DNA of 35,001 bases from Pseudomonadaceae bacterium (GCA_030602315.1 JAUVZY010000024.1:1-35001), one strand, 5' to 3'. Numbered from the stretch's first letter, positions 1 to 7,680 are shown. Program-made: numbers and translations. The notes: a model not told the origin generated them from the sequence alone.

Positions 1-22
1 GCAATAACAACCACTTAGCCAG

Positions 23-38
23 TGGTACACCCCTTGCA
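23..38 (+). promoter_or_regulatory. sigma54 (-24/-12) promoter of the nifE operon
   Basis: The element TGGTACACCCCTTGCA has the invariant GG (24-25) and GC (36-37) separated by exactly 10 bp and matches TGGYAC-N5-TTGCW. Transcription would begin near 48-50, about 35 bp before nifE. nifE and its followers can therefore be transcribed independently of nifHDK. A NifA site would be expected at about -100, which lies outside the window. A one-mismatch IHF-type sequence (TAACAACCACTTA) lies at 5-17. Confidence 0.85.
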
Positions 39-82
39 CCGCCCCTCTCGCAAGCGCCACCGACGACTTTGCGAGGTACGCG

Positions 83-1534
83 ATGAAAGCCAAGGACATT
101 GCCGAGCTGCTCGACGAGCCGGCCTGCGAGCACAACAAGAAGGAGAAGTCCGGCTGTTCCAAGCCCAAGCCGGGCGCCACCGATGGTGGCTGTGCCTTCG
201 ACGGTGCGCAGATTGCCCTGCTGCCGATCGTGGATGTGGCGCATATCGTTCACGGGCCGATCGCCTGTGCCGGCAGTTCATGGGACAACCGTGGCACCCG
301 CTCCAGCGGTCCGGACCTGTATCGCATCGGCATGACCACCGATCTCACCGAGCAGGACGTGATCATGGGGCAGGCCGAGAAGCGTCTGTTCCACGCCATC
401 AAGCAGGCGGTGAAGACCCATTCCCCGCCGGCGGTGTTCGTCTACAACACTTGCGTCCCTGCCCTGATCGGCGATGACATCGACGCCATCTGCAAGGCCG
501 CCAGCGAGCACTTCGCCACGCCGGTGGTGCCGGTGGACGCGGCCGGTTTCTACGGCACCAAGAACCTCGGCAACCGCATTGCCGGGGATGCCATGTTCAA
601 GCACGTGATCGGCACCCGCGAGCCCGACCCGCTGCCGGAAGGCAGCGCGCGCGAGGGCATCACCGTGCACGACGTCAACCTGATCGGCGAATACAACATC
701 GCCGGCGAGTTCTGGCATGTGCTGCCGCTGCTCGATGAGCTGGGCCTGCGGGTGCTTTGCACGCTGTCCGGCGATGCGCGCTTTCGCGAGGTGCAGACCA
801 TGCACCACGCCGAGGTGAACATGATGGTCTGTTCCAAGGCCATGCTGAACGTCGCGCGCAAGCTGCAGGAGCGCTTCGGCACCCCGTGGTTCGAGGGCAG
901 CTTCTATGGCATCACCGACACCTCGCAGGCGCTGCGTGACTTCGCCCGGCTGATCGGCGACCCGGATCTTACCGCGCGTACCGAGGCGCTGATCGCGCGC
1001 GAGGAAGCCAAGATCCGCGCGGCCCTGGAGCCCTGGCGCGCCCGTCTGGCGGGCAAGCGCGTGCTGCTCTACACCGGCGGGGTGAAGTCCTGGTCGGTGA
1101 TTTCCGCGCTGCAGGATTTGGGCATGAAGGTAGTCGCCACCGGCACCAAGAAGTCCACCGAGGAAGACAAGGCGCGCATCCGCGAGCTGATGGGCGACGA
1201 CGTGAAGATGCTCGACGAGGGCAATCCGCGCGTGCTGCTCAAGACCGTGGAGGAGTACCAGGCCGACATCCTCATCGCCGGCGGTCGCAACATGTACACC
1301 GCGCTCAAGGCGCGGATTCCCTTCCTCGATATCAACCAGGAGCGCGAGTTCGGCTACGCCGGCTACGACGGCATGCTCGAGCTGGTGCGCCAGCTCTGCC
1401 TGACCATCGAGAGCCCGGTGTGGGAGGCGGTGCGCCGCCCGGCGCCGTGGAGCGCGCCGGCCGCGAAAGCTGCCGAGCAAGCCCCGCTTGCCGCCGCCCC
1501 GGCCACAGCCCACGCGCAGCGCGTCAGCGCCTGA
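83..1534 (+). CDS. nifE: Nitrogenase FeMo-cofactor scaffold subunit NifE
   Basis: NifE is the alpha subunit of the NifEN scaffold, on which the NifB-made iron-sulfur precursor is converted to FeMo-co before transfer to apo-NifDK in the cytoplasm. The 483-residue product has the cluster-ligand cysteines C37, C62 and C124 at the A. vinelandii numbering, in the contexts GGCAFD, IACAGSS and NTCVPA. A conserved cysteine near 250 (MMVCSKAM) corresponds to the proposed precursor-cluster ligand. The nitrogenase component-1 fold spans nearly the whole length; the C-terminal 30 residues are an Ala/Pro-rich tail. The ATG at 83 follows a GAGG at 73-76. nifN starts 13 bp downstream. A sigma54 promoter lies just upstream, consistent with NifA control. 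Confidence 0.98.
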   Translation: MKAKDIAELLDEPACEHNKKEKSGCSKPKPGATDGGCAFDGAQIALLPIVDVAHIVHGPIACAGSSWDNRGTRSSGPDLYRIGMTTDLTEQDVIMGQAEKRLFHAIKQAVKTHSPPAVFVYNTCVPALIGDDIDAICKAASEHFATPVVPVDAAGFYGTKNLGNRIAGDAMFKHVIGTREPDPLPEGSAREGITVHDVNLIGEYNIAGEFWHVLPLLDELGLRVLCTLSGDARFREVQTMHHAEVNMMVCSKAMLNVARKLQERFGTPWFEGSFYGITDTSQALRDFARLIGDPDLTARTEALIAREEAKIRAALEPWRARLAGKRVLLYTGGVKSWSVISALQDLGMKVVATGTKKSTEEDKARIRELMGDDVKMLDEGNPRVLLKTVEEYQADILIAGGRNMYTALKARIPFLDINQEREFGYAGYDGMLELVRQLCLTIESPVWEAVRRPAPWSAPAAKAAEQAPLAAAPATAHAQRVSA

Positions 1535-1547
1535 GGAGAACACGCAC

Positions 1548-2924
1548 ATGGCCGAGATCCTCAACCGCAAGAAAGCTTTGGCCGTCAGCCCGCTGAAGGC
1601 CAGCCAGACCATGGGCGGCGCGCTCGCCTTTCTCGGCATGCACAAGGCCGTGCCGCTGATGCACGGCTCGCAGGGCTGCACCGCGTTCGCCAAGGTGTTC
1701 TTCGTCCGCCATTTCCGCGAGCCGGTGCCGCTGCAGACCACCGCGATGGACCAGGTCAGCTCGGTGATGGGCGCCGACGACAACATCGTCGAGGCGCTCA
1801 AGACCATCTGCGAAAAGAGCCGGCCCAAGGTGATCGGGCTGGTCAGCACCGCGCTGGCCGAGACCCAGGGCTGCGACATGAACCGCGCCCTGCATGATTT
1901 TCGCAAAGCCCACCCGGAGTACGCCGACGTGGCCATCGTGCCGGTCGCCACGCCGGATTTCTCCGGCTGCTTCGAGAGCGGCTTTGCCACCGCGGTGAAG
2001 GCCATCGTCGAGACTCTGGTGCCGGCCGACCGGACCCGTGTCGGCCAGCGGCCGCGCCAGGTCAACGTGCTGTGCACCGCCAACCTCACCCCGGGCGACC
2101 TGGAATTCGTCTACGAAAGCATCGAGAGCTTCGGCCTGCGCCCGCTGCTGATCCCCGATCTGTCCGGCTCGCTGGATGGCCATCTGGACGACGCACCGTT
2201 CAACCCGCTGACCACTGGCGGGTTGGAGGTGGAAGAACTGGCCAGCGCCGGGCAGAGCATCGCCACCCTGGTGGTGGGGGAGAGCCTCAAGGGCGCCGCC
2301 GACGCGCTGGCCGAGCGCACCGGCGTGCCGGACCGGCGCTTCGGCCTGCTGCTGGGGCTGGATGCGGTGGACGACTGGATCATGGCGCTGGCCGAGATCA
2401 GCGGCAATCCGGTACCCGAGCGCTGGCAGAAGCACCGCCGCCAGCTGCAGGACGCGATGCTCGACACCCACTTCATGCTCGGCGACGCGCGCGTGGCCAT
2501 CGCCGCCGACCCGGACCTGCTGCTCGGTTTCGACCGCCTGCTGCGCGGCATGGGCGCGCGCAGCGTGGCCGCAGTGGTGCCGGCCAAGGCGCCGTCGCTG
2601 GCCGAGTCGCCGCTGCCCTGCATCCAGATCGGCGATCTGGAGGATCTGGAGAACGCCGCGCGCGAGGCCGATGCCCAGCTGATCCTCGGCAACAGCCACG
2701 CCCTGGCCTGCGCCGAGCGCCTCGGCGTGCCACTGCTGCGCATGGGCTTTCCGCAGTACGACCTGCTCGGCGGCTTCCAACGCACCTGGTGTGGCTACAA
2801 GGGCACCAGCCAGGCGCTGTTCGACATCGCCAACCTGCTGGTCAGCCACCACCAGGGCATCGCCCCGTACCACTCGATCTACGCGCAGAAGCCGGCCGAT
2901 GAGCGCCCGGCACGGAGGCACTGA
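1548..2924 (+). CDS. nifN: Nitrogenase FeMo-cofactor scaffold subunit NifN
   Basis: NifN is the beta subunit of the NifEN heterotetramer. The 458-residue product begins [20 protein letters not shown] and carries C44 (GSQGCTAF), the single NifN ligand to the interface [4Fe-4S] cluster, at the same number as in A. vinelandii. The ATG at 1548 was chosen over an upstream in-frame start because AGGAGAA at 1534-1540 sits 7 bp before it and overlaps the nifE stop. nifX follows after 4 bp, so nifE, nifN and nifX are surely cotranscribed and probably translationally coupled. Confidence 0.98.
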   Translation: MAEILNRKKALAVSPLKASQTMGGALAFLGMHKAVPLMHGSQGCTAFAKVFFVRHFREPVPLQTTAMDQVSSVMGADDNIVEALKTICEKSRPKVIGLVSTALAETQGCDMNRALHDFRKAHPEYADVAIVPVATPDFSGCFESGFATAVKAIVETLVPADRTRVGQRPRQVNVLCTANLTPGDLEFVYESIESFGLRPLLIPDLSGSLDGHLDDAPFNPLTTGGLEVEELASAGQSIATLVVGESLKGAADALAERTGVPDRRFGLLLGLDAVDDWIMALAEISGNPVPERWQKHRRQLQDAMLDTHFMLGDARVAIAADPDLLLGFDRLLRGMGARSVAAVVPAKAPSLAESPLPCIQIGDLEDLENAAREADAQLILGNSHALACAERLGVPLLRMGFPQYDLLGGFQRTWCGYKGTSQALFDIANLLVSHHQGIAPYHSIYAQKPADERPARRH

Positions 2925-2928
2925 CGCC

Positions 2929-3402
2929 ATGGCCGGTCCGATCCGCCAGCTGCAGGTGCTCGATGACGCGGGCGACGGCACGCTGCTCAAGGTCGCCTTC
3001 GCCAGCTCCGATCGCGAGCTGGTCGACCAGCATTTCGGCTCCTCGCGCTCGTTCGTCTTCTACGGGGTGAACCCCGACAGCGCGCGGCTGATGTCGGTGG
3101 TCGAGTTCGGCGAGCTGGAGCAGGACGGCAACGAGGACAAGCTGGCGCAGAAGCTCGAGCTGCTCTCCGGCTGCATCGCCGTGTATTGCCGCGCCTGCGG
3201 TGCCTCGGCGGTGCGCCAGCTGCTGGCGATCGGCGTGCAGCCGGTGAAGGTGGCCGAGCCGACGCCGATCGCCGAGCTGATCGACACCCTGCAGGCCGAG
3301 CTCAGGGAGGGTCCGTCGGCCTGGCTGGCCAAGGCCATCCGCCGCACCCAGGGCGACATGCGCCGCTTCGACGCCATGGCGTCGGAGGGCTGGGACGAAT
3401 AG
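2929..3402 (+). CDS. nifX: FeMo-cofactor precursor-binding protein NifX
   Basis: NifX binds NifB-co and the later VK precursor and acts as a carrier or reservoir between NifB and NifEN. The 157-residue protein contains the dinitrogenase Fe-Mo cofactor biosynthesis domain, approximately residues 20-120, with the conserved DQHFGSS turn at 33-39. A Cys pair in the YCRACGASA segment near 84-92 and a helical C-terminal tail follow. The ATG at 2929 is preceded by GGAGG near 2914-2918. It lies between nifN and the DUF269 gene, the usual nifENX-orf5 order. Confidence 0.96.
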   Translation: MAGPIRQLQVLDDAGDGTLLKVAFASSDRELVDQHFGSSRSFVFYGVNPDSARLMSVVEFGELEQDGNEDKLAQKLELLSGCIAVYCRACGASAVRQLLAIGVQPVKVAEPTPIAELIDTLQAELREGPSAWLAKAIRRTQGDMRRFDAMASEGWDE

Positions 3403-3446
3403 TCATCGCCGTGTTCGCGGCGCCATTTTCCAACGAGGTAGACGCA

Positions 3447-3926
3447 ATGTTCGAAGAACAGACCCAAGCAGTGGTGCAGGAAGACGACAAGGCGCTGGCC
3501 GATCCCATCGTCAAGCAGATGGTCGTGCAGCTGCGCTCGATGGACAGCTACGGCACCTACGACACCTGGAGCGACGCCCGTGTGCTCGATCCGCTGGTGC
3601 TGACCAAGGAGCGGCGCAAGGCGATTCCGGTGGTGGGCGACCCCGACGAGACCACCATTTCCCGGGTCAAGGCGTTCTACAACGCGCTGGCCCAGCTGAT
3701 CGAGAAGGAAACCGGGCTGCTCGCCGTGCCGGTGATCAACCTCACCCACGAGGGCTTTGGCCGCGCGCTGATCCTGGTCGGCAAGCTGGTCGCGCTGGAC
3801 AAGACCCTGCGCGACGTTCACCGCTTCGGTTTCGACTCGCTCGAAGCGCTGTCCGCCGAGGCCAACAAGCTGATGGGCAAGGCGGTGGCGCTGGTCAACG
3901 AACACCGCGTGGTCGCCGAGCTGTAA
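3447..3926 (+). CDS. NifX-associated nitrogen fixation protein (DUF269)
   Basis: The 159-residue protein belongs to the NifX-associated family (DUF269, TIGR02935 type), found next to nifX in most proteobacterial nif clusters; its biochemical role is not established. It is helical, with the recognisable stretches VVQLRSMDSYGTYDTW and PLVLTKERRKAIP, and a central segment VINLTHEGFGRALILVGKL. The start at 3447 has CGAGG 9-13 bp upstream; longer in-frame starts overlap nifX and lack a ribosome site. It is followed after 12 bp by a DUF683-like gene, the same pair as orf5/orf6 of Azotobacter. Confidence 0.93.
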   Translation: MFEEQTQAVVQEDDKALADPIVKQMVVQLRSMDSYGTYDTWSDARVLDPLVLTKERRKAIPVVGDPDETTISRVKAFYNALAQLIEKETGLLAVPVINLTHEGFGRALILVGKLVALDKTLRDVHRFGFDSLEALSAEANKLMGKAVALVNEHRVVAEL

Positions 3927-3938
3927 AGGAGGCATGAG

Positions 3939-4151
3939 ATGAGCGAAGACGAACTCAAGGCGCTGAAGAAGGAAGTCAGCCAGAAGAAGCGCATCGCCAC
4001 CGACTGGGCGTCGCAGATCCACGACCTGGTCGAGGACCGGTTGCTGGTCGACTACGACACCCTGCCGGAACTGGCGCGCCAGGCCCACCAGGCCTGCGTC
4101 GACTGGGCCGAGGCCAAGGCGCGCCTGGAGGCCGCCGGCGGCACCGCCTGA
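3939..4151 (+). CDS. Small nif-cluster protein, DUF683/CCE_0567 type
   Basis: This 70-residue helical protein resembles the small DUF683 (CCE_0567-like) proteins that follow the NifX-associated gene in many nif clusters. The N-terminal half (MSEDELKALKKEVSQKKRIA) is charged and probably coiled coil. The rest is a second amphipathic helix pair. A strong AAAGGAGG at 3925-3932 precedes ATG 3939. Family members are small helical proteins of unknown function, and nothing in this sequence shows a cofactor site: there is one cysteine and no CxxC. It is separated from the next gene by a hairpin-bearing 114-bp gap. Confidence 0.85.
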   Translation: MSEDELKALKKEVSQKKRIATDWASQIHDLVEDRLLVDYDTLPELARQAHQACVDWAEAKARLEAAGGTA

Positions 4152-4171
4152 GCGGCGCCGCCCACCCAACC

Positions 4172-4194
4172 GCCGTGCGGCATCGCCGCACGGC
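4172..4194 (+). other. Intercistronic hairpin between the DUF683-like gene and ferredoxin
   Basis: A perfect 9-bp stem GCCGTGCGG / CCGCACGGC closes a 5-nt loop. It has no T tract, so it is unlikely to be a full intrinsic terminator. It may be an RNA-stability or processing element that sets different levels for the nifENX part and the ferredoxin part of the operon. Confidence 0.5.
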
Positions 4195-4265
4195 CAGAGA
4201 GCGGCCCGAGCCGCCGATGACCGACCGTAGGCTGCCGCCCGGCTGGGGGGCAAAGGAGATCACAG

Positions 4266-4562
4266 ATGGCTGACGTAATAACCGGGCGCACCCGCGGTGG
4301 CGCCGAATGGACCCCCGAGTTCATCACCGCGGTGGACGCCCAGACCTGCATCGGCTGCGGCCGCTGCTACAAGGTCTGCCCGCGCGATGTGTTCGAGCTG
4401 GTCGAGCGCAACACCCTGGTCGAGGACGCCGACGACTTCGACGATGACGACGAGATGATGGTCATGACCATCAAGAACGACGGCCTCGACTGCATCGGCT
4501 GCGTGTCCTGCGCGCGGGTCTGCCCCAAGCAGTGCCATAGCCACGCCGCCGCTGCGGCCTGA
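4266..4562 (+). CDS. fdxB: Nif-specific 2[4Fe-4S] ferredoxin III (FdxB type)
   Basis: The 98-residue ferredoxin has two complete [4Fe-4S] motifs, C28-x2-C31-x2-C34-x3-C38P and C76-x2-C79-x2-C82-x3-C86P. A very acidic insertion between them ([12 protein letters not shown], about 54-65) and the start are typical of the nif-specific ferredoxin III family. It is a low-potential electron carrier; proposed partners are nitrogenase maturation steps such as NifB or NifEN, but that is inference here. GGAGAT precedes ATG 4266. A [2Fe-2S] ferredoxin gene follows after 11 bp. The gene symbol follows the usual naming of this family. Confidence 0.92.
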   Translation: MADVITGRTRGGAEWTPEFITAVDAQTCIGCGRCYKVCPRDVFELVERNTLVEDADDFDDDDEMMVMTIKNDGLDCIGCVSCARVCPKQCHSHAAAAA

Positions 4563-4573
4563 AGGAGAGCGTG

Positions 4574-4894
4574 ATGCCCAAGCCCGAATTTCACATCTTC
4601 ATCTGCGGCCAGCACCGTCCCGAAGGCCATCCGCGCGGCAGCTGCGGTGCCAAGGGGGCCGACGGCCTGTTCGACGCCTTCGCCCAGGAGCTGATCAAGG
4701 CCAACCTCACCAGTCGCGTGGCGCTCACCCGCACCGGCTGCCTGGGGCCGTGCCAGGCCGGTGCCAACGTGCTGATCTACCCCGGCTCGCAGATGTACAG
4801 CTGGGTGGAGCACGCCGACGCCGCACCGATCATCAAGAGCATGCTGGCCGGCGAAGTGTTCGCCGACAAGGCCACCCCGGCCGAGCTCTGGTGA
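4574..4894 (+). CDS. Thioredoxin-like [2Fe-2S] ferredoxin (Shethna protein I type)
   Basis: The 106-residue product carries the C11-x12-C24-x31-C56-x3-C60 pattern of thioredoxin-fold [2Fe-2S] ferredoxins, the family of Clostridium pasteurianum 2Fe ferredoxin and A. vinelandii FeS protein I. The FeSI gene of Azotobacter lies at this place in the nif cluster. Motifs [17 protein letters not shown] and [12 protein letters not shown] are clear. I chose ATG 4574 rather than GTG 4571 because AGGAG at 4563-4567 is 6 bp from the ATG and too close to the GTG. Its electron partner is unknown; an Azotobacter relative has been discussed as a redox partner of the nitrogenase MoFe protein. It is distinct from the FeSII conformational protection protein. 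Confidence 0.9.
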   Translation: MPKPEFHIFICGQHRPEGHPRGSCGAKGADGLFDAFAQELIKANLTSRVALTRTGCLGPCQAGANVLIYPGSQMYSWVEHADAAPIIKSMLAGEVFADKATPAELW

Positions 4895-4898
4895 GTCC

Positions 4899-5399
4899 GT
4901 GGGCGAGGTGTTGCTGTTCGACGCCGGGCGGGCGTTCTTCTCCGATCGTTCGCCCGAGCCGTTGCGCTATCTGCTGAACAACGCCCTGTGCGCCGGCACG
5001 CCGGACGCTACCGAGGCGCTGTTGCTTGAAGCGCGCCAGCGCGGGCCGGCCGAGCCGGACGCACACGTCGCCCTCTACAAGTTCCTGTTCGTCAACAAGC
5101 GCTACGCCGAGGCCGAGGCGGCGGTGTGGGCCGCGCTCAACGCCGCTGCCACGCGCCTGGGCATCGACCGCAACTACCGCCGCCTGCACCGCGCCAGCGC
5201 CGACTGGTCGCAGCGCCAGGGTGCCGAGCGCCTGTACCTGTTCAGCCTCAAGGCGCTGGGAGTGATCCGCCTGCGCCGCGAGCGGGTGGTGCAGGCGCGC
5301 GCGGTGCTGGAAAAGCTCGCCGAGCTCGACCCTTGCGACGAGATCGGTGGCGGCGCCTTTTTGCATATTGCCCGTTCCTTTGCCGAGGATGACGCCTGA
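4899..5399 (+). CDS. TPR-like helical protein of the nif cluster (paralogue of the product at 12379-12918)
   Basis: Function unknown. The 166-residue, Ala/Leu/Arg-rich, all-helical protein looks like two to three TPR-like hairpins: LYKFLFVNKRYAEA at 59-72 and LYLFSLKALGVIRLRR at 112-127, then ARAVLEKLAELDP. These segments align, with almost the same spacing, to LYRFYYYQHRYADA and FYLLALKGAGYLSLR in the gene before nifW, so the two genes are paralogues. Start is GTG 4899, only 4 bp after the ferredoxin stop, with no strong ribosome site, so coupling is likely. The next gene begins immediately after its stop (TGA|ATG at 5397-5402). An adaptor role in cofactor or nitrogenase assembly is only a guess. 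Confidence 0.85.
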   Translation: MGEVLLFDAGRAFFSDRSPEPLRYLLNNALCAGTPDATEALLLEARQRGPAEPDAHVALYKFLFVNKRYAEAEAAVWAALNAAATRLGIDRNYRRLHRASADWSQRQGAERLYLFSLKALGVIRLRRERVVQARAVLEKLAELDPCDEIGGGAFLHIARSFAEDDA

Positions 5400-5768
5400 A
5401 TGAAAGCGACTCTGGAAAAGCGTCTGGAAGAAGTCCGGCCGGTGTTTGCCGAGGTGTGGTTCGCCCTGGATCAGTGCCTGACCCGCGCGGGCCTCGAGCC
5501 GATCCGGCTGGCCGACAACGTGCACAGCCGCAGCGAGCTGCGTGAAGACCCGTTCGACCACAGCCAGGCGCTCTACGCCGAATGGCGCGCCAGCTCCGGC
5601 ATGCTGCTGGGCAGCATCCTGGTCAACGGCGATGGCCAGACCTACGCCGAGTTCGACGTGCTGCGCCCGCACCCGCAGAAGCCGCGCTGGGTGGTCGAGG
5701 CGGCGACCGCCTGGGGCCGCAGCGGGGCGATCAAGGGTGAGCTGCGCCTGCTGCCGGCGCTCGAGTGA
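5400..5768 (+). CDS. Conserved nif-cluster protein of unknown function
   Basis: I do not recognise a family for this 122-residue soluble protein. It opens with a charged helix (MKATLEKRLEEVRPVFAEVW). A beta-rich part follows with SGMLLGSILVNGDGQTYAEFDVL and a C-terminal WVVEAATAWGRSGAIKGELRLLPAL segment. It has one cysteine, no obvious metal motif and no signal peptide. Its ATG abuts the preceding stop and its TGA overlaps the next ATG (TGATG at 5766-5770), so it is tightly coupled to the TPR-like and DUF364 genes, and the three products probably act together. Confidence 0.8.
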   Translation: MKATLEKRLEEVRPVFAEVWFALDQCLTRAGLEPIRLADNVHSRSELREDPFDHSQALYAEWRASSGMLLGSILVNGDGQTYAEFDVLRPHPQKPRWVVEAATAWGRSGAIKGELRLLPALE

Positions 5769-6514
5769 TGCACCCGCTTTACCAATGGCTGCTCGATTGC
5801 ACCTCCCGCGCGGCGCCGGTCGAGCGGGTGCTGCTGGGGCTGAACTGGACGCTGGCCGAGGTCGAGGGGCGCCAGGGTTTTGCCTTCAGCCCGCGCCAGG
5901 TGCCGCGTACCTTGCCCTGGGCGGGTACCTTGCGCGGGCAGGGCAGCGATGCGCTGCGCCGCTGGCTGCTGTCCTGGGACGCCGCCGAGGCGGCGGTGGG
6001 CCTGGCCGTGCTCAACGCCAGCCTCAACGCCGACTCCCCTTGTGCGGCTGCTGCACTACCGCTGGATAACCCCGCGCCCGGGCATCTCAAGGTGTTCGCG
6101 CATTTCCGTGCGCAGCTCGAAGGCCGGCGCGTGGCGGTGATCGGCCGCTACCCCGGGCTCGACAGGCTGTGGGACGGGCTCGCCTACCAATGCCTGGAGC
6201 GCAATCCACAGGACGGCGACCTGCCCGACAGCGCCTGTGAATACCTGCTGCCGGAGTCGGACTGGGTGTTCATCACCGCCAGCAGCCTGGCCAACAAGAG
6301 CCTGCCGCGGCTGCTCGAGCTGGCCCGCCACGCGCAGGTGGTGCTGATGGGCCCGAGCCTGCCCTGGCATGCGGACTGGCAGCAGTTCGGCGTGAACTAC
6401 CTGGCCGGCGTGCAGGTGCGGGACCCCGAGGCGGTGCGCCAGGTGGTCGCCGAAGGCGGCGGCACCCGGCTGTTCGCCGGGCCGGTGCAGTACGCCGTGG
6501 CGCAGCTGGCGTGA
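5768..6514 (+). CDS. DUF4213/DUF364 putative metal-chelation family protein
   Basis: The 248-residue protein shows the two-domain layout of DUF4213 (N-terminal, with VGLAVLNASLNA at 77-88) and DUF364 (C-terminal, described as a putative heavy-metal chelation domain). DUF364 features are a Rossmann-like VAVIGRYPG at 122-130, the phosphate-loop-like SSLANKSLPRLLELA at 172-186, and MGPSLPW at 194-200. Relatives are often found beside molybdenum or iron uptake genes, so a metal-handling role in FeMo-co supply is plausible but not shown. Start ATG 5768 overlaps the upstream TGA; the GTG at 5765 is possible. The stop overlaps the GTG of the next gene. Confidence 0.85.
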   Translation: MHPLYQWLLDCTSRAAPVERVLLGLNWTLAEVEGRQGFAFSPRQVPRTLPWAGTLRGQGSDALRRWLLSWDAAEAAVGLAVLNASLNADSPCAAAALPLDNPAPGHLKVFAHFRAQLEGRRVAVIGRYPGLDRLWDGLAYQCLERNPQDGDLPDSACEYLLPESDWVFITASSLANKSLPRLLELARHAQVVLMGPSLPWHADWQQFGVNYLAGVQVRDPEAVRQVVAEGGGTRLFAGPVQYAVAQLA

Positions 6515-6933
6515 GCGCGGCGGAGCTGGCGCGCCTGGCCTGGCGCATCCTGGTCTGCCACAAGCATCCGGTCAGTGCCCGGCTGCACTTTCTGATTCCG
6601 CAAGGGCAGGGCGTGCTGCTGCCCGCGGCGCTGCCGGCGCTGTCGGTGTTCGCCGAAGGCGAGCGGCCGCTGGTGCAGAGTCACCCGGCCATGGCGCTTG
6701 CCGCGCTGCACGCCGAGATCGACTTCCCCCGCCCGTTGGAGCTGGTCGCCGATTACCAGGTGTTCATGGAAACCCCCGGCTGCCTGCTCAGCGTCTACCT
6801 GGCCGCGTTGCCCGGCCACGACCTGTGCGCGCCGCCACCTGGCACCCGCTGGATCGAACTGCCGCAGAGCATCGGCATGCCTTGGCTCGACCGCGAGCTG
6901 CTGCGCCGCGCCTACGAGGTGCTGCTCGGCTGA
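6511..6933 (+). CDS. Conserved nif-cluster protein of unknown function
   Basis: No family recognised. The 140-residue protein has a helical N-terminus (ELARLAWRILVCHKHP), then alternating short strands and a C-terminal WLDRELLRRAYEVLLG helix. Two cysteines (about 16 and 89) are not in a CxxC arrangement. GTG 6511 overlaps the TGA of the DUF364 gene (GTGA), indicating translational coupling. It is the last gene of the nifE operon. After it come 165 bp with GC hairpins but no T tract, then the convergent Nif11 gene. Confidence 0.8.
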   Translation: MSAAELARLAWRILVCHKHPVSARLHFLIPQGQGVLLPAALPALSVFAEGERPLVQSHPAMALAALHAEIDFPRPLELVADYQVFMETPGCLLSVYLAALPGHDLCAPPPGTRWIELPQSIGMPWLDRELLRRAYEVLLG

Positions 6934-6984
6934 GCGAGCCTTGCGGCGGCCTTCTCGCGGCGCTCCGAAGACCGCCCTACGGTA

Positions 6985-7085
6985 GCGGCTGTACGGAGCC
7001 GCAGTGTGGTCAGCGCGCAGCGCCTGGCCAGCGGGTGGCGGGTCTGGCGCCGACAGGGCGCGCGGCGGTCGGCATGGAGACCGCC
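6985..7085. other. GC hairpins between converging genes, possible weak terminators
   Basis: Two inverted repeats lie between the ends of the nifE operon and the Nif11 gene: GCGGCT/AGCCGC (6985-6990/6997-7002) and GGCGGTC/GACCGCC (7064-7070/7079-7085). Neither has a T run. They may slow converging polymerases or act as Rho-type 3' ends. Nothing else is visible in 6934-7098. Confidence 0.3.
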
Positions 7086-7098
7086 CCGCGCCGTGCTC

Positions 7099-7317
7099 TC
7101 AGGCGCGCAGCAGCGCCTTGACCAGCTGCGGTGACAGCTGCTCCTCGGTGAATTGCGGCTCGTTCGGCGGATACAGCACGTCCTCCACCACGTTAAAGCC
7201 CTGCTCCTTCACCAGCGCGAGCAACTCGCGCACCTTCACACAGGCCTTGAGTTTCTCGCCCAGCGCCTGGTCGGCACGGGCCTGGTCGGAAAACGCCTTG
7301 ATTTCCTTGATCGACAT
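7099..7317 (-). CDS. Small Nif11-family protein
   Basis: The 72-residue product fits the Nif11 domain (PF07862 type): MSIKEIKAFSDQARADQAL, then KLKACVKVRELLALVKEQGFNV, i.e. a helix, a 'D..L...L' core and the 'A/VKEQGF' turn. In diazotrophs the family is linked with nif regions but has no known function. Elsewhere the same domain forms leaders of modified peptides; no modifying enzyme is visible here. ATG at 7317 was chosen because AGGAGA (plus-strand TCTCCT, 7327-7332) lies upstream; the longer in-frame start would begin upstream of the sigma54 promoter. It is transcribed away from iscA-nif, with its own NifA-type promoter. Confidence 0.85.
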   Translation of the reverse strand: MSIKEIKAFSDQARADQALGEKLKACVKVRELLALVKEQGFNVVEDVLYPPNEPQFTEEQLSPQLVKALLRA

Positions 7318-7340
7318 GCGGGTTTCTCTCCTCAGCGGTT

Positions 7341-7372
7341 GGCGATGCGCCGGGCATGGCCGGCGCATCGCC
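7341..7372 (-). other. Perfect 13-bp hairpin at the start of the Nif11 transcript
   Basis: GGCGATGCGCCGG (7341-7353) and CCGGCGCATCGCC (7360-7372) pair perfectly around a 6-nt loop. The predicted start from the leftward sigma54 promoter is near 7366, so the hairpin would sit at, or overlap, the 5' end of the mRNA. It could stabilise the 5' end, act in the spacer DNA, or stop rightward read-through. Confidence 0.6.
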
Positions 7373-7376
7373 TTGT

Positions 7377-7392
7377 TGCAACCCCGATGCCT
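7377..7392 (-). promoter_or_regulatory. sigma54 promoter of the Nif11 gene
   Basis: Read on the minus strand the element is AGGCATCGGGGTTGCA, with GG and GC exactly 10 bp apart and a perfect TTGCA at -12. It differs from TGGCAC-N5-TTGCA at two outer positions. An IHF-type site and a NifA site lie upstream in the same orientation. Confidence 0.75.
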
Positions 7393-7409
7393 GCGGACAA
7401 AAGCTTTTA

Positions 7410-7422
7410 AATCAATGAGTTG
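7410..7422 (-). promoter_or_regulatory. IHF-type site of the Nif11 promoter
   Basis: AATCAATGAGTTG matches WATCAA-N4-TTR fully. It lies between the NifA site (7437-7452) and the leftward sigma54 promoter (7377-7392), where IHF bends DNA to bring NifA to the polymerase. Confidence 0.7.
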
Positions 7423-7436
7423 GCTGATTTTGTCGG

Positions 7437-7452
7437 TGTCTGCTTCGTGACA
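7437..7452. promoter_or_regulatory. NifA upstream activator sequence
   Basis: TGTCTGCTTCGTGACA is an exact TGT-N10-ACA. Its centre is about 78 bp upstream of the predicted Nif11 start, and about 340 bp upstream of the iscA-nif start. It therefore probably serves the leftward promoter. Confidence 0.75.
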
Positions 7453-7647
7453 AAGCAACAGCCGTTGTGCACCAGCAATGACATCCGTGAACCATCGCGA
7501 AGCATGGCCAAGGCGCGCCAGCCGCCCGCCGGCTCCGGTCGAGGCGCCGCAACCCCGCGTTTTTCCGCCGCCAGGGAGCTGCCACGGTGGCCCGCGGCCA
7601 GGTGCAAACGCCGTTTTGCGCCATCCGGGTGCAGCCCCGGAGCGGGC

Positions 7648-7663
7648 TGTTGAGAACCGGACA
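7648..7663. promoter_or_regulatory. NifA upstream activator sequence, distal to iscA-nif
   Basis: TGTTGAGAACCGGACA is an exact TGT-N10-ACA centred about 128 bp upstream of the predicted iscA-nif transcription start. It is 33 bp, about three helical turns, from a second site. Confidence 0.75.
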
Positions 7664-7680
7664 AAGCGCGCCGCAGGTTG

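Noticed and set aside
278..2089. Long open frames on the strand opposite nifE, nifN, rhlE2, tktA and others
   Set aside because: In GC-rich Pseudomonas genes the third-position bias opens antisense frames. The products are His/Arg/Ala-rich without family motifs or ribosome sites, and they lie over strongly recognised genes.
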